A DNA stretch of 64,000 bases from Acanthopleura granulata (lineage: Eukaryota > Mollusca > Polyplacophora > Chitonida > Chitonidae). Below, piece after piece: positions 1-11,940 of the stretch. The translations under genes were made by a program, and so were the position numbers. Numbering within the stretch: the first letter of the stretch is position 1; every line of letters begins with the position of its first letter. The notes under the pieces were generated by a model. The model saw only the letters and a list, made by a program, of their open reading frames with translations. It had not been told where the DNA came from and searched no databases. The stretch spans positions 21,674,873 to 21,738,872 of the forward strand of contig JABBOT010000003.1 of NCBI GenBank assembly GCA_016165875.1, given 5' to 3'.

Positions 1-372
1 TGTAGGATCATCCCCTGTCTATTGCTGAGCTTTGTCCAGTTTGATTTGCCCAGAATAGTGGAGGTCTACAGTTTAGTGGTCTCTTGTGATATCTACATGT
101 ACATGTACATTCAGAAATGCGGTAAACCAGTAGCATATAATACCTTGGGTATTCTCCATTGATTTTGAGTTTACTGCCAGTCATATGTTGCAGACCTGGG
201 TAGCACATGTAGATAGTTTTCCAGTTTGACAGTTGTACATGTACATTTATGCTCTTGTGCCAGACCATTTAGATATTATCAACATATGATGGGTTACTGG
301 TGTTCGATCAACAGGCTTTGCTGGGTGGACTGTAGCTATATTTCTGACAAATAGCTGTTTGATTCTTTGCAG

Positions 373-980
373 GAGGAGAGCCAACATTGTTAAACAGTAG
401 TGGTCAGGCGTCTGTGTCCGGATCTAAACAGGTGATACTGAGCCAGGATAACTTAGTGGACCTGTGTCCGAATAACACCTCATCCCAGGGGTACCGGGAC
501 TCCCACCCAGACACTACCCAACCCCAGAGGTTCTCTCCAACAGCCACAGACATGCAGCTCTCCCATGGAGCAACCCTGGTCGGACTGGAGAACGGTGCAT
601 TGTCGAAACACTCCAGTGCGGGTTCTAACATGCCAAGACTGTCCAATTCCTGTGAACTATCTCCACGCGACGCGAAAAAAATGCCATCATATTTAAAACT
701 GAGTTGTGCGGTGAGTGGATATGGGAGGTATAGTTCATACTCCTCGCGGAAGGACGTGAACTTGTCGTCGCCAGGTGCGAGTGTGTCGTCCGTGCGCTCG
801 GACAGCTCCAGTCCGGACAGCCTGCCGTCTTCACACGTAACCCGGACAGGCAGCTTACCTGTGAACTTTAACAAATCTCACCTGGCCGCAGTGAAGACAA
901 CAGGACAGGTGAATGGACAGCTTAGTGGTGTGATACCTAATGGTCATGCTGGTGTTTACCCAACAGGAGATGTGTGTAAG
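373..980 (+). CDS. DLGAP: DLGAP exon (Ser-rich region)
   Basis: Acceptor TTTGCAG at 366-372 and donor AAG|GTGAGT at 980/981. The reading frame starts with two bases of a split codon and then reads GEPTLLNSSGQ. It contains the segment YLKLSCAVSGYGRYSSYSSR and many Ser/Pro pairs and is probably disordered. It ends in phase 0, which fits the next exon at 3841. Confidence 0.85.
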
Positions 981-3900
981 GTGAGTTGGATTTGTACTAG
1001 AGGGGAAGAGCTTAGGATATACACCTGGCCTTAATGTATACCTACCTACATGTATACTTTGTTGAGCATGAAAGGCAATGAGCCAGAGCCAGGTAACTAG
1101 TAATTTTGAATGCCTGATTGAGTATTTTTTTTGCATCTTTCTCTGCACTTGGCATGCTAATTTAGAGATTTCCACAGGCCAGATTTTATGTGTACTGGGT
1201 AAACTTTGTTTAAACATGGAAGAAAAATGAACCAAAATTCAGTTAGGCAATGATTTACATATGATTTACAGAGTGAATATTTTTTTTGTCTTCACTTCCA
1301 AGGTAGTGTAGAGATTTCCCTAGACCAGAGTAGGATATCAGATGTGTACCAAGTATACTTTGTTGAACATGGCAGAAAATGAGCCAGAACTCAATTATGC
1401 AGTGATTGAGTCTGAGTGAATGTTTATTTTATCTTTCCTGGGAAGTTGCTCAGTCAGCCTTCTAATTTAGAGATACCAGCCTGATATAGTACACACCCTA
1501 CATGTTATTTGTAATGAGGCTGAAATAATGCAGTCAAAAGAAGGGCTGTGAACATGTTGTAGAGATGTATGTGTAAAATCGTTAGTTGATTTTAATGAAG
1601 AGATCAGTGTATTGGACATGGAGATTGACACAACAGATCAAGTTTATTTATCAGGTGTGTAAGTAGATGTACAGGTTGGGGGCCAATGAGATAAACAAAT
1701 GAATAAGTAATAAATGAGTTCATGATGTACCATGTAGACTGCTCTACATGGGATAGAAATAAGCTGTATTCTTTCTGTATTACTTAATGTGTTTAGTGCT
1801 TAAACCATACACTGTAAAGGCTACAAGAGTAGAAAGTAATTACTGACAGATGTTTCTTGCAGATGTCCTTGTACCTTTACTCTGACAGTCCTATTCTACT
1901 TAACCCCACATTGTGTATGTATATACATGATCAGGTCAGAATAATAATCAGTTTCTGCCATAGGGAAGTTACTGTGTACTTGCCTTGGAAATCTGCCAGG
2001 CAAAACCATTCATAAATCTGCTGGCTACGGTGTATGTACTCTTACACAGTTGTTTGCCAGAACAGATGTTTTTGGCCTCACACCTTGACCCTGCTTAGCT
2101 TGGTTGGAGGGTGGTGGGGAGCTGAGTGATGGGGCAGAGGTACTGCGGGTGATGTGCATTACATGCCTGACTACTCTTCAGTTAGCAAACTGGGCTTCAT
2201 TTGCTATGTTTATGCATACATTACATTTACATGTTGGCAAACGAAGAGCATACTTTACAAATTCTGTTGGCACCATAATCTCTTAAGCGGATTGCCCTGT
2301 TCCCTGTTTGTAATTTAGAGTGTACTGTAAATCTTCAGCCTTTTCAACCACTAAAGCACTTTATGCACAAAATGATTTATGTATACAATGATTATGAAAA
2401 TGATGCTAAAAATGATCTGTTTGTGTGATGAAAGATGTCAGCTTCATAACACTGTGCAGATTATTTCCCTACACCCCATAGTTCTGTCAGACTGTTTCAA
2501 AATGTTGTTTGCAGAGGTGGTTGAAAAGGTTGAAGATTTAGGGTAATATGCATTGATTTATGAGAAAAATTACAAAAATTGCCAACGTTGTATAAAAGCC
2601 AATCCACAACTGTATTTATCTGGCTAGAAGCATAGGTTTAGCCCGGGGAGAAGGGGTAGGGCCCCAGTGTCAACGACACCCTATTCTGACAAAGTTAACG
2701 TGGGAGAGATAGGGCAAATGGATGGGAAAGGGCCAATCAGACACCCTGATTTCAAATTTCGGTTAAATCTATGGACAGAAGTGTAATAAAAGCGAAGCCA
2801 GGCATAATTAATACATGTACAGGTGCAATTGTACCAGTTTTACCCTAATGTTATGTAAATGGGACTATGGACTGGACTGAAGTTAATTAAATACTAGGCT
2901 TAAGTCTTCATGCACATTTAAAGTAGAAAAGTAAATTCAGAAGCACTTGTAACAGTCAGTAATTTTTCGACAGGGTTATCTGCAAATGATTCTCTGTCGG
3001 TGTGATAACAGAAAGATAAACGTAGCCCTGTGTACAACACTGTCAGAATATTATTTTCAGCAGGGATATATTTAGGTGATTCGCTGTCAGTGTGATAACT
3101 GTGAGATAAATATGGCCCATGTGCAACACATCTGTGGGTGGTTCTAGGTCAGTGTGATAACTGTGACAGAGATCAGGCCTCACTACATGGACAACACTGT
3201 CAGAGTAATGTTTTCACCAAGGGTATCTGTGGGTGGTTCTAGGTCAGTGTGATAACTGTGACATAGATCAGGCCTCACTACATGGACAACACTGTCAGAG
3301 TAATGTTTTCACCAAGGGTATCTGTGGGTGGTTCTAGGTCAGTGTGATAACTGTGACATAGATCAGGCCTCACTACATGGACAACACTGTCAGAGTAATG
3401 TTTTCACCAAGGGTATCTGTGGGTGGTTCTAGGTCAGTGTGATAACTGTGACATAGATCAGGCCTCACTACATGGACAACACTGTCAGAGTAATGTTTTC
3501 ACCAAGGGTATCTGTGGGTGGTTCTAGGTCAGTGTGATAACTGTGACATAGATCAGGCCTCACTACATGGACAACACTGTCAGAGTAATGTTTTCACCAA
3601 GGGTATCTGTGGGTGGTTCTAGGTCAGTGTGATAACTGTGACATAGATCAGGCCTCACTACATGGACAACACTGTCAGAGTAATGTTTTCACCAAGGGTA
3701 TCTGTGGGTGGTTCTAGGTCAGTGTGATAAAGGTAGTTGTACAACTTGCCCAATGTTGGTACATATATTATTTACACCTGGGATACTTGCTATTGATGAC
3801 AGTGTAATAATTGTGACGTTGTTGTTGTTGTTGTTGCCAGGATGGCCAGTACTACCTGGACTTATGTCAGACAGAGGAGGAGAGGCTGCTTGTGCTGTGT

Positions 3901-6900
3901 GGGCAGGCTAAGGGTGACATGGGCGACACAGCACTGCCAGAGGAAGGTTAGAGATCACTGCCAGATTCTCTTCTCTTATGTGGCGACCACTCCCTGCTTT
4001 TGTAGTAACCGCTCTTCTCCTGTGTAGTAACCGCTCTTCTCCTATGTAGTAATCACTCTTATCTTATGTTGCAACTACTCTTTTATTCTGTAGTAACCAC
4101 TCTTCTGTCTTTCGTAGCACACATACGAACATCTTTGCACTGATCACAAATGCTATTTAAAGATAAAAGTAAACTATGTGTATGCCATAGAGATAACGGT
4201 ATATCACATAATGTTTATTTCAAAGGGGATAAAATGAGGCACATTTTACTTCTAAAGCAGATCCGGCCCAGGCTGTGCAGTCTATTGTTCGTTCCTGTTT
4301 TTGTGGTTGCGATTTGGGGCCAACCTTAAAGAACAAGTCAGGTCGGTTTAGGCCCTCGTCGCACTAGTGCAGGAAGAGGCACCATACCTCACTGCTATCA
4401 GTTCGAATATACGCTTGTATATAAATGGTGAACTTTATTTCCAATTGTACATGTTATTGTATATAATTGACAGTATTAAACATGTTTCTTTCACTATAGA
4501 GAACAACCAACAAATATAAGTTACTATGACAAAGCGGTTTTTATCAATCAATCTGTACACATTGGACATTGCTTTGGTACGTGTAGCTGTTTATATTGTT
4601 ATGTTTTTGTTTGCTTGTTTCAGCTAATGGTAGGATACGTGCTGCAATTGGAAAAACAAATTTGTTAATAACGAAAAAGTTTAAACAATTCCGAGGATTG
4701 TGCCATAAGCATATGGTAAGTTCCATGCAACTAATTATACATGATTTTGCATTTGGAAAACATAAAGTGGTCAAAAACATAAATGTACATGTATATGGAA
4801 ATACAGGGATCTCTGAAATTTAGCATTGAGTTTTAAATAATGGGCATAAAGCTGAAAATGGCCACATATGTATACATGTATATGAAATATATTGCAATGT
4901 GTGTAAATTGAACAGAGGCAGATTTAAATTGATAGTCGTTCTTAATGAAATGTGTACAGTGTGTGATGTATTTTCTCCCTTAATTCAAACTTTGATTTAG
5001 CAGATTCAAGTAAATGTAGATGGTGGATAAGATGGATAAGGATATTTGTTATTCATACACAGTGTTTCAGTTGCTTATGCAATTTTTTAAGTATGTATGT
5101 TAAAGCAGGTGAGGAATATATCATGTTTGATTTCAGAAACCTGATGGAGCTGAACGACCAACAAAATGGGAAGATTTACAGGGGTTCTGGGACATGGTCA
5201 AACTACAGATAGACGACCTTGATGAACTGTTCGCTGAAATTGCATTTATGAGGCAAAATGAGTGGAAAGATATTCCAATACGGGTACTGGTAATTTTTTT
5301 TCATTCAGCTTTGCCTTTCTGTCCAAGCTCTGTGTGTACAGCAGTTCACTAGTACAATCGTGCAGTTAGTAGAGAGTCTTGCCCTCTAAACCAAGGACTA
5401 TTTTGCTTCCTCTCCTGAGCCTATGTAGGCTTCCTGATAGCATATTGGATGAAGCCGTCATGGATAGAGAGAGCTGGTACATGTACATATAGACCCACCC
5501 ACGTGTATTCCAGTATCTCACCCTCTAGAGCTGTGTAGTACATGGAGAGGCCTGTCTGGGCTGGCTGCACCGAGTTCCCATGCATGCACTACAATGTGTG
5601 GCTTCCTGTTGTCATGGCAACTCGTACTATCAGGATCTGCATGGATGATGCCGATGCCCTGATTAATGGCTGGCTGTCCACATCAGTATTCATAATGCAT
5701 AAGATGATAAGTTCCTAAGCAGCTATTAATACAGCCTAGGCTTTGACTTTGGTCCACAGCTTTCATACTCTTCATGAACTCTGTGGCCCTCTGATATGTA
5801 CATGAACAATGAAGATGAATTAATGATGGCTTTCTGCCAGATGAACCTGTTATACTGTTAACAAGCAGCAAGAAGAAGGAGAGAAATATAAAGCCCTGAA
5901 TCTTCAAAAATGTGTTGAGTTATTTGGTATAAATGTCCTTCTTGTTCTTGACAGCAATGATAGGATCGTGATTTTATGTAACATGAAATTCTCTGCTACA
6001 GTGTATGTGTTGACCCTTGTGAGAACTGAAGCGAGCAGTTATTCATAGTTACCATGATATATCAGTATCTGGCATGAAATGCTTGTCAGATACGCCGGAC
6101 TTGTAGATGTATGCAGAGTCTGACTTTAAACCTATAGTAGGGTTATGTTAAATCACAGTATTTACTTTTTTTGTGGCAAACATTTCTACCTGTACATTTA
6201 TGATTTGAAAACACCAGATTGTACCACACACTTTGTGAGATTCTAAAAACTCTTCGATATTTCACGAGGACTCCCAAAGCTCAATTTCATTACCATTTTG
6301 ATAATGTCTTTTTGGTACTTGTTGGTAGATAGAATCTGATGTCTTCTATGTCATTGTATGGTTTTCCACAGTCTCTGTGTGTTCACCCTGTTTTATATAG
6401 AAGCAGCTTTCTGTTGGCTCGTGTCACCTTGTCACTGCACTGACCTCGTTTTTGCTTGTTTCCAGTCGACCCGAAGCTCTGCCAATTCTAGTCCTAAGTC
6501 TGCCAGTCTCTCATTAAGCAGTACTCCCTCACAGACCCCGGGCCACACGCCCTCACAGACCCCGGGGCACACCCCCGGTCACACCCCAGGTGAGCCATCT
6601 CTTGCACCCAGGGACGGCAGTGGACCCTCATGCCTTAAAATTTAAACACCTTTGTCATTCTGAAAAGAAAGGGAGGAGGGATGGAATGGGATGGGTGGGT
6701 CGGCAGTCATGATAGATCAAATCCTGACAAATTACTGGAATTAATGTATAGAGCTCCATATATCTTGTCTTTCCTTAATACAACAAGTCTGACAGGGAAT
6801 CATGAAATTGACCTAGTGAAAAAATTAACAGTTAAAACATGTATGTGGATTTTGTACTAAATAATGTGTGTGCCATGTATCTACATTTGTTTATGGTGAT

Positions 6901-7888
6901 TTTGGATCCTTTTGACCGAAGAAGTTTATGAGAGATTCAGGTGAAACTACTTGTTAAGAGAAATGTAAAAATTCCTGAGTATGGCATAAAACAGCAATAA
7001 ATAATTTATAAGTCTGGTTCTTTAGTACCGATGTGTTTGCTTGTTAATAAGGAAAATGTAGCAGATTACAAAAAAAAAAAAAAAAAAAAGCTAAAAACTG
7101 AAAGCTGAGTTGAGACTGAATTAAAGGCGAAAGGCTACAGATGATATTTGCTGATTTGTGTCATTAGAGGCTTAACGTAGATACATGTGGACAAAGATTC
7201 TATACGCCCCCCAAAGTAGTACATTAGTGTCTTGATTTGTTTTTTTGTTTGAATTTGGCTTGTGGCGTTGCTTAGTAGATGCATATATATATGTTTATCC
7301 TCCTTTTAGATTTTCTCTTTTATGATTGATTTAATGTAAGCTGCTCTATTTATAATTTATCTCATGCTATTTAGCTGTGATCCTTCGTTCAGCAGTGTGT
7401 TAAAATTGAAAAATTCGTCTCTTGTGGATATGTCTATTCTATAATACTTGTAATTGTGTTTTCAGCCCTGGTGAAAACGCTTTGCATTTTGTGTTCTTTT
7501 TTTTTCTTTCGTTGTGTATTTATTAATTTTATATCGATCTGTCTAAACCAAAGTTTACGCGTCATATATGACTATCAGTCTTAACTCGATCTGATCTTTG
7601 GTAACGCATAAAACCAAGAATTGATAAAATGTGTCGTAACTCATGTGGAAAATGTATGTTCTTCTTTTAACAGCAGCCAGAAGAAAACCTGTGAATCTTA
7701 AAGATACTCCAGACTCCTCACCAGAGAAAAGCCTTAAAGCCAAACAGACTGCCAAAGCCCGAGAAGACGCTCGTAAAAGATTATTAGCGGAAAAACGTGC
7801 GGCCATGAAACAACAGAGACTTAAAGCACAGGAAAATGTGAATCCTCAAGAAGTAGAAATATTCTTAGCAGACCCAAGTAAAAAGTAG
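373..7888 (+). CDS. DLGAP: DLGAP/SAPAP family scaffold protein (GKAP domain), 3' part of gene
   Basis: Six exons join in frame: 373-980, 3841-3946, 4624-4715, 5137-5289 (or 5283), 6466-6589 and 7674-7888, stop TAG at 7886. All use GT-AG borders with matching phases. The first is a Ser-rich low-complexity region. The next three form the GKAP homology domain: DGQYYLDLCQTEEERLL, then FKQFRGLCHKH, then DLQGFWDMVKLQIDDLDELF, which align with the vertebrate DLGAP motifs KDGHYFLKLLQAETER, FQQFRGLCEQN and DLAGFWDLLQLSIEDI. The last exon has the basic helix DARKRLLAEKRAAMKQQ typical of the family C-terminus. DLGAPs link DLG/PSD-95 guanylate kinases to Shank at synapses; the paralogue HURP (DLGAP5) is mitotic. 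The N-terminal exons lie upstream of the window. The C-terminus ends DPSKK instead of the vertebrate PDZ ligand TRL. Whether it corresponds to DLGAP1-4 or is a single invertebrate orthologue cannot be decided here. Confidence 0.93.
1035..1490. repeat. Diverged ~150-bp tandem repeat, about three copies
   Basis: Recurrent blocks are TTTAGAGATTTCCACAGGCC-like at about 1161, 1307 and 1465, and CTTTGTTGAGCATG-like at about 1055, 1204 and 1354. Spacing is about 146-158 bp. It is intronic in DLGAP and substantially diverged. Confidence 0.65.
2323..2548. mobile_element. Small MITE-like element with terminal inverted repeats
   Basis: The left arm TACTGTAAATCTTCAGCC (2323 onward) is matched by the reverse complement of the right arm (TACCCTAAATCTTCAACC, ending near 2548). 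Both continue into CTTTTCAACCAC. The arms are about 30 bp with few mismatches, the element is about 225 bp, and TA bounds both ends. There is no coding capacity. A second, shorter element with the same arms is at 30862-30994. Confidence 0.7.
2970..3800. repeat. 95-bp minisatellite in DLGAP intron
   Basis: Nearly identical 95-bp units begin at 3131, 3226, 3321, 3416, 3511, 3606 and 3701 (the last partial), each starting TCTGTGGGTGGTTCTAGGTC. More diverged copies lie upstream (about 2975 and 3070, sharing GTGTGATAAC and CAACACTGTCAGA), with a remnant at 3790. The central copies are almost identical, suggesting recent expansion from the older units. Confidence 0.95.
3841..3946 (+). CDS. DLGAP: DLGAP exon, start of GKAP homology domain
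   Basis: The acceptor follows a GTTGTTGTTGTTGCCAG run. It encodes DGQYYLDLCQTEEERLLVLC and ends GAG GAA G|GTTAGA (phase 1). This corresponds to the KDGHYFLKLLQAETERMEGWC block of vertebrate DLGAPs. Confidence 0.92.
3975..4112. repeat. ~22-bp tandem repeat
   Basis: Units of the type GTAGTAACCGCTCTTCTCCT occur at 4002, 4024, 4046 and 4090 with degenerate units between. It lies directly downstream of the 3841-3946 DLGAP exon. Confidence 0.8.
4624..4715 (+). CDS. DLGAP: DLGAP exon, GKAP domain middle
   Basis: Acceptor TTTCAG, donor ATG|GTAAGT. It encodes GRIRAAIGKTNLLITKKFKQ followed by FRGLCHKHM, the invariant FQQFRGLC block of the family. Entry phase 1, exit phase 0. Confidence 0.95.
5137..5289 (+). 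CDS. DLGAP: DLGAP exon, GKAP domain end
   Basis: Acceptor GATTTCAG. It encodes KPDGAERPTKWEDLQGFWDM and VKLQIDDLDELFAEIAFMRQ, the DLAGFWDLLQLSIEDI block. The donor is ambiguous between CGG|GTACTG (end 5283) and CTG|GTAATT (end 5289). Both leave phase 0, so the alternatives differ by two residues. Confidence 0.93.
6466..6589 (+). CDS. DLGAP: DLGAP exon with TPGH repeats
   Basis: Acceptor TTTCCAG, donor CCA G|GTGAGC (phase 1). It encodes a Ser-rich start (STRSSANSSPKSASLSLSS) followed by TPSQ/TPGH short repeats. The codon-level repetition is almost perfect at the DNA level (about 6541-6588). It lies where vertebrate DLGAPs have a Pro/Lys-rich spacer. Confidence 0.85.
7674..7888 (+). CDS. DLGAP: DLGAP terminal exon
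   Basis: The acceptor is a tandem NAGNAG (AACAGCAG, 7669-7676), so the first residue may be skipped. It encodes a Lys/Arg-rich tail with DARKRLLAEKRAAMKQQ and ends VEIFLADPSKK then TAG (7886-7888). It aligns to the vertebrate C-terminus EARKRLLAAKRAA...IEIYVPEAQTRL, but without the TRL PDZ ligand. Confidence 0.93.
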
Positions 7889-10785
7889 AAACGCTAGAGT
7901 TAATATGGGACAAAACAGTTGGCCTTTGAACAAGTGATCTCTCCCTTTGAAGGGGTAGGGTAATCATCAGGCCAATAGAGGGTGCTGTTTTCCCTCTTGC
8001 GGCTACATGAGTGTCTGAGAGATTCTCTGGACAAGCCTTTGAATATTGAGAAAAAGTATCGAAAGTAGAGAACAAACATACGAAGATCTATATTTTTCTC
8101 TAGATAAACATATGGACACTTGCCATGTTTACTTGAATTGGTATGGAGATTAGAAATGTTTTGCCAAATGTTAAGGTGCTTGCCAAAGTGAGTTGGTATG
8201 TGTTATTAGTGTAAAGTAGGCCTCAGGTGCCTGTGGCTATTGTGATACGAGGTATTTAGATCTGAGCGCTGAAGCTTCGCAGTTTGTGAGACGGACAGGT
8301 GCTTGATCACTTTGGGCTAAAGGAACACTGAAGAATTTGAATGAGCTTGTGGTGTCAGTTTCAGACCAGCCTGAAGGATTTGCTAAACTTTTGAAGTTTA
8401 AAGTTTACATTGTCTATTTATGTACACGTACTATACATGCAGCATGGGAATTATATAGGAATTATTCATTACATTGCCAGCCAAGTGGCAGCCTCTGATT
8501 CAATTACCACCTGTTGTCTGAGAAAGAGAGAGAGAAAAAAAAAAAAGGTTTTATTATTTTTTATATGAAAAATATTGTGCTACCTTGCACTCAGTTTTAG
8601 ACGCTGTAATCAGGTGCAAAATATTCATATCAATTTAACACATTTCCTGGGAATGATTTCATATTAATTAGGCTGGGAACACTTACATTTATGTTTAATA
8701 GTAGACATGAAACAAGGGGAAAATTTGCATCACATCAGTGTGGCAATACAGTTAAAGTTATGATGTTCTGATAAATAATTCTGTTGCAGGACCAGAAATG
8801 AGAGAGCAGCCTGAACACCTCATGTTGGTGTTGATCAATGGCTGTTATCACAGACTACTCATGGCTGCCGCTATATCAGCTAACAGTACGCTAATATTGA
8901 TCCTAACATCTTTGATAAGATAGCCCCTTGTTCAGGTTGAAGAGAGTTGAGGAAACCTCAAACCATTTGGTGTTGATGGCACAACCTCCTTTCTGGGTTA
9001 TTTCGTCTCATTCTGTATCAGGCATGATTTTTCTAAGAGTAACCAGTTATTCTTCATATTGGGTTCTTGGAAAGGAGGTTGTGACCATTCTGTACAGGTC
9101 TTATGTCTACAAATACTGCTCTGTGATGTAACACTCTGTTTTTACATTAAAAGGCTGCACAAAGATGACGTGCAATTTTATCCCCAACTGTAACGCTTTT
9201 TATTAAACTATAAATGACTTTCATACAGAACAATAAGTTTACAGTTTGTAGATACACATGTACAGAGCATTCAGAATTGCAGCTACTAAGCTTGTAAAAA
9301 AAAAAATCGTACCAATTTGTTATTTATCTGTAATTAATGAAATTGCTGTAATAAGCAGAAATAACCTGATTTTTAATGCAATATTAAATTAAGTTAAGTG
9401 CAGCATGTACATACGAATAGTTTATGTAACAGTGCCAGTTTCCATTCATGGTCAGGTAAAATTGAAAGTGAAATCGTATGTAGTACTGGTATTTTTTATC
9501 CTGTTGTGGAATGTCATCTATGAATTTTTGACTTGTAAAAAGACCTTTTAAATGATTGGGTTTTTTCATTGAGACTTCATGCGATCATCCATAGCCAGGT
9601 CTGTAAAGTTAATAGTAACTGCTGCTGTTAATTACTGTTATGAAATATTGAACAGTTGCTTATGTAACACTTGGTAATTTCATTCAATAATTTTATCATT
9701 TAAGGGTATAGGGAAAATGTTGTCCAAAATAAGTTATTCTACTATTCCTCAACCTGATGCTCTGGACCGATGCATCACTGAGTCTGTGGTCAGGTTTGGT
9801 CAAGATGCTTGGCTTGGTAAAGCTGTACCATATGTCGTCTTAGATTTTGCTTATTCTGAAGTTTTCAAAACTGCTTTTGATTACATCTTAAAGTTTTGAA
9901 AACCATTGAAAGGTTTAATTTGGCTAGAACTTAACTCTCAAGTCTTGTGCTGGTGAGAATATTTTCTCAGCTTCGTGGACACCGAGATAGAGTGTTTACA
10001 TATATACAGTGTTCAGTTTGAGTCCAAAAGTGAGAAGATTTATGATGTCGTAAGTAGGGATGTTCTGACATGTTAGGTGATCTTCGGCCTGAGGTAAAGG
10101 GGACTCATCATTGGCTGCCAGACTGGCAGCCTAGTTATTCTACTCAAATTAAGGCGTGTGACGCAGAACCACTTGAATCACACATTCATATTTTATTCTG
10201 GTCAACTACTATACCTGTTTGCTACAAATATCTTAAATGTGTATTTGTTAAGGACATAAATACAGAATTTGTGAAAAACAGTTTCACCTTTTCTTTGTTC
10301 CTTCTTTGAGAAAATGAAACCAGGTTGCCCGGAGATGTTGCATACAACTTCCATGGATTTGTGCGAGTATTAGCCTGGCATGAAATAGTCAGTGGCAGTA
10401 TGAAGTCTATACAATGATTATTTTTTTGTCATGCATAGCACCAGACTTATGTAGTACTGTAGCTCTCCGATTGAAATGCTGATGGGTGGAGCTTCATAAG
10501 AAAGTTTGTTAAATAGGGCAGCTCCAGTTAAACTTAAAGAATCCAGATTTCAGAGGGGCGACGGGCATTGAACATTGAAATAATTGCACTACATGTAAGC
10601 AGGAGTGGGTAACTCTACCTTGAATCGCAGTGCTAGACATGACTTTAATGAAAAGATGCCTTTTTAACAAACACTAGTCCCAAGCTTTTTCTCTGTGGTA
10701 TTTAACGACTGATCTGTAGTTAACAGCCGTTACCCTTCCAATTTCACAATTCTTCACTCTTTACCTTTACCTCCATCGATATATC
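7889..10785 (+). other. DLGAP 3' UTR and downstream non-coding sequence
   Basis: No conserved coding exon was recognised. ATTAAA poly(A)-signal variants occur at 9146-9151 and near 9203, so a transcript end around 9.2 kb is plausible but unproven. A GA-rich/poly(A) run lies at 8521-8547. Short ORFs here show no family resemblance. Confidence 0.4.
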
Positions 10786-11040
10786 TGGGGTCTCGATTGG
10801 CCAAAGTGGTAGCATGCTAGAAGAGTGTAATGACTCAGGAGCCTCTCTTCAATGCAGATGTTAGTTTTAAACCCAGCTCATGCTAGCTTCCTCCCAAGTC
10901 ATCTGGGAAAAGTCTGCCAGCAACCTGCGGATCGTCGTGGGTTTCCCCCTGGGCTCTGCTGGGTTTCCTCTGTATTCCCACTGTAATGCTGGCTGCCTTT
11001 GTGAAGTTGAAATATTCTTCATCAATCAAATAAGTAAATC
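10786..11040 (+). repeat. tRNA-derived SINE copy (diverged)
   Basis: It shares with the intact copy at 30118-30390 the body AGCTCATGCTAGCTTCCTCC, TCTGCCAGCAACCTGCGGAT and GTGGGTTTCCCCCTGGGCTC, and the tail GAAATATTCTTCATCAATC with AAATAAGTAAATC. The head TTGGCCAAAGTGGTAGCATGC resembles a decayed box A. Confidence 0.85.
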
Positions 11041-11940
11041 AACGTTTCTAAAGGTCACATATATATTGTTGCATCTGGACACCTCAAAGGGGCATAACAC
11101 TGACTGGTATTCCTCCTGTGAAGCTGGAATTCCTTTTACATCCACTGATACATAAGCTTTACTGGGCACTTTTCCTCCTTCAATCTTCCTCATCCAATCA
11201 CCACACAGCACACCCATATCGCCTCCCAAAACACTGAGATGAGCTAGAAGAGCATACAAAAATCTGCTTCAAATATTTAGCTGCAAAACAACTCTTTGTT
11301 GCCATTTATTTGCAGATGGTTTTATTTTTCAGTATTAAAAGTACTGGATATGTCTTTAAATATTTCACTGTGTCTCAGGATATTACTTTTCATCTTGCTG
11401 TTTACTCGAGTGCCAGTCTGTGGACGTCAATAAAAAGAGATGCTGGCCGCATCATTTCCACCACATGCATTGGTTTGTGAAAGGACGCAGTGGTTTCCCT
11501 TGATTTCTTCTACAGAAGTTCTGTACAAGTCAAATACTCGGCAGTATATAAAATCTTAAAATGGCTGTGGAATGAATTATGGCTTAGGCCATGGTATATA
11601 CAAATGTATACATTTACAGTCTGCTGTTGAAGTGTTAAAAAAGTGGAATGGACCAACCTACAAAAATGCAATTACTTACTATCACTTACATATTATCAGG
11701 GGCAGAGCTGGCTTCAGGTATGGCATATGAAGAACTCGTTTTTAGCTTCTCTCACCATTTAATGTCTTGTCGGGGATTGTTTTGCTGTCAAGAACATGCT
11801 TATGTATTATATTGTTGAACACCATATTTTTCACTCTATGATGGCAATCAGTTTTATTGGTGACTGACACCGATGTTACCAGAGTAAACCACAAGACCCT
11901 ATATAACTGAAGTCCAGGATTATTGTGTACTGCATGCACA

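Noticed and set aside
404..874. 156-codon minus-strand frame
   Set aside because: Antisense shadow of the Ser-rich DLGAP exon; no splice or family support.
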